Assembly: GCA_036380275.1 (NCBI GenBank)
Contig: DASVFB010000136.1
Span: 1 to 7,840, forward strand
DNA length: 7,840 nucleotides
Reading direction: 5' to 3'
From: DASVFB01 sp036380275
GTDB taxonomy: Bacteria; Actinomycetota; Thermoleophilia; Gaiellales; Gaiellaceae
Part shown: positions 5,879 to 7,840 of the stretch, in pieces
Layout of the letters: each line of letters begins with the position of its first letter
How positions within the stretch are numbered: position 1 is the stretch's first letter
The notes under the pieces: generated by a model
What the model was told of the DNA's origin: nothing
Database searches by the model: none
What the model saw: the letters and a program-made list of their open reading frames with translations, nothing else
Translations under genes and position numbers: made by a program

Positions 5879-5892
5879 CCGCCGAGAGGCGG
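5879..5892 (+). other. Short GC hairpin with GAGA tetraloop between the two hydrolase genes
   Basis: CCGCC (5879-5883), GAGA, GGCGG (5888-5892) form a five-pair all-GC stem capped by a GNRA loop, 25 bp after the serine hydrolase stop. Only GCTTCT follows, so it is at best a weak terminator or an mRNA 3'-end structure. Confidence 0.3.
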
Positions 5893-5911
5893 GCTTCTGC
5901 GTCCGGTTGTA

Positions 5912-5917
5912 TAGCGT
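5912..5917 (+). promoter_or_regulatory. Candidate -10 element for the S10 peptidase gene
   Basis: TAGCGT ends 7 nt before ATG 5925, the same spacing as in front of the PAP2 gene. It overlaps TATAGC at 5910-5915, which matches the -10 consensus slightly better in its first bases. No -35 box is evident. No Shine-Dalgarno separates it from the ATG. Confidence 0.45.
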
Positions 5918-5924
5918 CCGCGAC

Positions 5925-7430
5925 ATGAGCGACGACGAGACCCCGAAGACGAAACCTGACCACGAGCCGCCGCGCGGCGCAGCGTCAACGCAGACGTGGA
6001 ACGAGATCGAGTACACGGCCACGGCGAAGTGGCTGGTGCTGCGCAAGAAGGAGAAGCCGTCGGCGGAGATCTTCTCCGTCTCGTACGTCGCACACCTCGA
6101 CCACCTCGACCGGCCCGTGACGTTCGTTTTCAACGGCGGTCCCGGCGCTTCGTCCGCGTACCTGCACGTCGGCGCCGTTGGGCCGCAGCGCGTCGACTTT
6201 CCGGCGGACGGGACGCTGCCCCGGATGCCGCCACGGCTCGTGCAGAACGACGAGTCATGGCTCGCGTTCACGGATCTCGTATTCGTCGACCCGGTCGGGA
6301 CGGGCTTTAGCCGCATCATCGAGAACGACGAAAGGAAGAAAGACGGCGACGGGCAGAAGGACGGCGACCGCAAGCAGCGTGACGAGCCCGATCCGAAGGA
6401 GTACTTCGGCTACAAACGCGACCTCGAATCGCTTTCAGAGTTCATTGGCCGCTGGCTTTCGAGCAATGGTCGCTGGGGATCGCCCGTCGTCATCGCAGGC
6501 GAGAGCTACGGCGGGTATCGCGTTGGGCGCCTCGTGCGCATCCTCCAAGAGACCGCCGGCGTGGGGCTGAACGGCGCGATCCTCATCTCGCCGGCGCTTG
6601 AGATCTCGACTCTGGCTTCCGGTGACTACGACGTCCTCTCGTGGGTCGACCTCCTGCCGACGATGGCAGGCGCAGCTGCGCATCACGGCCGCTCGCGCGC
6701 ATTCGACCGCGGGACGCCTCTCGAGGACGTGCAGCGCGAGGCCGAGGCGTTCGCAACGAGCGACTACACGGCGCTCTTGACGCGCGGAGCAGCGATGGCG
6801 GCCGCGGAGCGCAACAACGTCCTGACGCGGCTGGCGGATCTCATCGGGCTTCCCGTCCACATGGTCACCCGTGCGGAAGGGCGTATCCCGCACACGGTCT
6901 TCGCGCGTGAGCTCCTACGCGACGAGCGCAAGGTCCTCGGGCTCTACGACGCGACGATCACGGTCACCGATCCGTTCCCGGACAGAGAGTCCTTCAGCGG
7001 CCCCGACCCGACACTGTCGGGAATCGGTCCCGCGTACACGACCGCGATCAACCGACAGCTGCGCTCCGAGATCGGCGTCGAGACGGATCGCGAGTACACG
7101 CTGCTGAGCTACGAGGTCAATCAAGAGTGGAAGGACGACGACAAGCGGCACTTCTTCGTTCCGCCCACCGGCGCGACCGACGACTTCCGGTACGGCATGT
7201 CGCTGAACCCGCACCTCAAGGCGTTCATCACGCACGGACGGTTCGACCTCGTCACTCCGTACTACGCGAGCGATCGCCTGCGGAACCTGATGCGGCTCGA
7301 CCCGGCGATGGCCGGCCGCCTCACCGTGCGCCACTTCGGCGGCGGGCACATGTTCTACGCCTGGCAAGAGAGCCGGCAGGCGTTCGCGGCCGCAATTGCG
7401 GAGTTCGTGGCCGACGCGACGGCTCGCTAG
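5925..7430 (+). CDS. S10-family serine carboxypeptidase-like hydrolase
   Basis: 501 aa from ATG 5925; a TTG at 5907 is also in frame but lies over the candidate -10 box, and a stop at 5862 closes the frame. The alpha/beta-hydrolase signatures of peptidase S10 are clear. FVFNGGPGASS (67-77) contributes the oxyanion hole. VDPVGTGFS (121-129) is the conserved DxPxGTGxS segment. AGESYGGYR (191-199) holds nucleophile Ser194, HGRFDLVTPY (437-446) holds Asp441, and FGGGHMFY (471-478) holds His475. The family removes C-terminal residues from peptides, with relatives acting as acyltransferases or lyases. The N-terminus is hydrophilic and charged with no signal peptide or transmembrane helix, unlike the mostly secreted or vacuolar S10 enzymes, so a cytoplasmic role is inferred. 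A lysine/aspartate-rich insert (about 134-158) separates the DPVGTGFS segment from the nucleophile region. The gene is convergent with the gene at 7458. Confidence 0.92.
   Translation: MSDDETPKTKPDHEPPRGAASTQTWNEIEYTATAKWLVLRKKEKPSAEIFSVSYVAHLDHLDRPVTFVFNGGPGASSAYLHVGAVGPQRVDFPADGTLPRMPPRLVQNDESWLAFTDLVFVDPVGTGFSRIIENDERKKDGDGQKDGDRKQRDEPDPKEYFGYKRDLESLSEFIGRWLSSNGRWGSPVVIAGESYGGYRVGRLVRILQETAGVGLNGAILISPALEISTLASGDYDVLSWVDLLPTMAGAAAHHGRSRAFDRGTPLEDVQREAEAFATSDYTALLTRGAAMAAAERNNVLTRLADLIGLPVHMVTRAEGRIPHTVFARELLRDERKVLGLYDATITVTDPFPDRESFSGPDPTLSGIGPAYTTAINRQLRSEIGVETDREYTLLSYEVNQEWKDDDKRHFFVPPTGATDDFRYGMSLNPHLKAFITHGRFDLVTPYYASDRLRNLMRLDPAMAGRLTVRHFGGGHMFYAWQESRQAFAAAIAEFVADATAR
6339..6374 (+). 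repeat. 18-bp imperfect tandem duplication inside the S10 peptidase gene
   Basis: Two adjacent 18-bp units (6339-6356 and 6357-6374) share AA(A/G)GACGGCGAC and encode KDGDGQ then KDGDRK. They form the core of the charged, probably disordered insert at residues 134-158. The duplication keeps the frame. Confidence 0.7.
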
Positions 7431-7457
7431 CGCGCAACTCTCAGAACAGCTGTGCGT

Positions 7458-7840
7458 TCAGGTGCGTTTCGCTTGGGCGAGCGCCCCTCCGGTGACGAGG
7501 ACGATGAAGCCGATCCCGACGAGCAGCAGAGCTATCCCGACAACGAGTCCGAAGTTGCCGAGTTGGTCGGCCATGTAGCTGACGTTCAGCGCGGTCGAGA
7601 GCGCCGTCTCGGTCACCCACAAGTCACGTGCCGAGTTCGAGACCGGCTGCCCGCTCGGGCTCTTCGTCGCTTGCTCGGGGTCGTTTGTGCCCTTGCCGTC
7701 GTCGGTCGCGTAGCGCGGCATCTCCGCGTAGGTGAGTCCGCCTGAGGCCTCGAGCGCGTGGATTCGCATGTACTCGGCGAAGCACTTCGCCTCCGAGCCG
7801 GTATCGATGCTCTCGCCGGCGACGTCGCAGTCGGGGACGT
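7458..7840 (-). CDS. Membrane protein of unknown function, C-terminal part
   Basis: The minus-strand frame is open to the right window edge; about 126 residues are visible, and internal Met codons such as that at 7769 are probably not the start. A hydrophilic, presumably non-cytoplasmic stretch comes first, with two cysteines (in PDCDVAGES and KCFAEYM) that could form a disulfide, and a Gly/Asp/Thr/Pro-rich segment (DDGKGTNDPEQ). Then WVTETALSTALNVSYMADQL leads into one strong transmembrane helix (GLVVGIALLLVGIGFIVLV), ending AQAKRT at TGA. The positive tail suggests a cytoplasmic C-terminus. The upstream part probably holds another membrane segment, but this is outside the window. I do not recognise the family. 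Confidence 0.8.
   Translation of the reverse strand, partial: VPDCDVAGESIDTGSEAKCFAEYMRIHALEASGGLTYAEMPRYATDDGKGTNDPEQATKSPSGQPVSNSARDLWVTETALSTALNVSYMADQLGNFGLVVGIALLLVGIGFIVLVTGGALAQAKRT

Noticed and set aside
5875..5882. GCGGCCGC palindrome between the hydrolase genes
   Set aside because: An 8-bp palindrome is expected by chance in such GC-rich DNA and has no flanking features of an operator.
7433..7456. Possible terminator between the S10 gene and the convergent membrane protein gene (CGCA...TGCG, with ACAGCTGT inside)
   Set aside because: Only four pairs with a long loop and no T-run; too weak to call.

Overview
The window is an ordinary stretch of high-GC bacterial chromosome, about two-thirds G+C by eye. 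It has tightly packed genes, GTGA start/stop overlaps and several GTG starts. The protein styles and the near-total lack of Shine-Dalgarno sequences at operon heads fit an actinobacterium, possibly of the Thermoleophilia/Gaiellales/Solirubrobacterales type. That placement is inference. I see no phage, transposon, CRISPR or plasmid hallmarks.

Layout. (1) Positions 2-900, plus strand: the C-terminal part of a glutamate-dehydrogenase-family enzyme, translationally coupled (GTGA) to a small two-CBS-domain protein. (2) Positions 897-2113, minus strand: a membrane-anchored small protein followed, again by a GTGA overlap, by a Ppx/GppA-type phosphatase. This operon converges on the CBS gene with a 4-bp overlap at the stop codons. 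(3) Positions 2111-2956, plus strand: a PAP2-type membrane phosphatase/phosphotransferase, divergent from the small membrane protein. Its reading frame ends inside the following initiator tRNA gene (tRNA-fMet, CAU), which has its own promoter and is followed by a strong hairpin terminator. (4) Positions 3032-4438, minus strand: an FAD/NAD(P)-binding oxidoreductase of the flavin-monooxygenase superfamily, converging on the tRNA terminator. (5) Positions 4519-7430, plus strand: a rho-independent terminator with no evident gene to terminate, then a beta-lactamase-fold serine hydrolase and an S10-family serine carboxypeptidase-like enzyme. Neither has a signal peptide. (6) Positions 7458-7840, minus strand: the C-terminal part of an unrecognised membrane protein.

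The genes do not form one pathway. Amino-acid/nitrogen metabolism (GDH plus a likely nucleotide-sensing CBS protein) lies next to polyphosphate/(p)ppGpp hydrolysis, membrane lipid phosphate chemistry, translation initiation and two intracellular serine hydrolases. The most consistent unnamed signal is regulatory. Every operon-heading gene whose start is visible (2113-, 2153+, 4438-, 4577+, 5925+) has a TANNNT hexamer ending 6-9 nt before the start codon and no convincing Shine-Dalgarno, as expected for leaderless or nearly leaderless transcripts. I did not find a convincing new multi-gene system.
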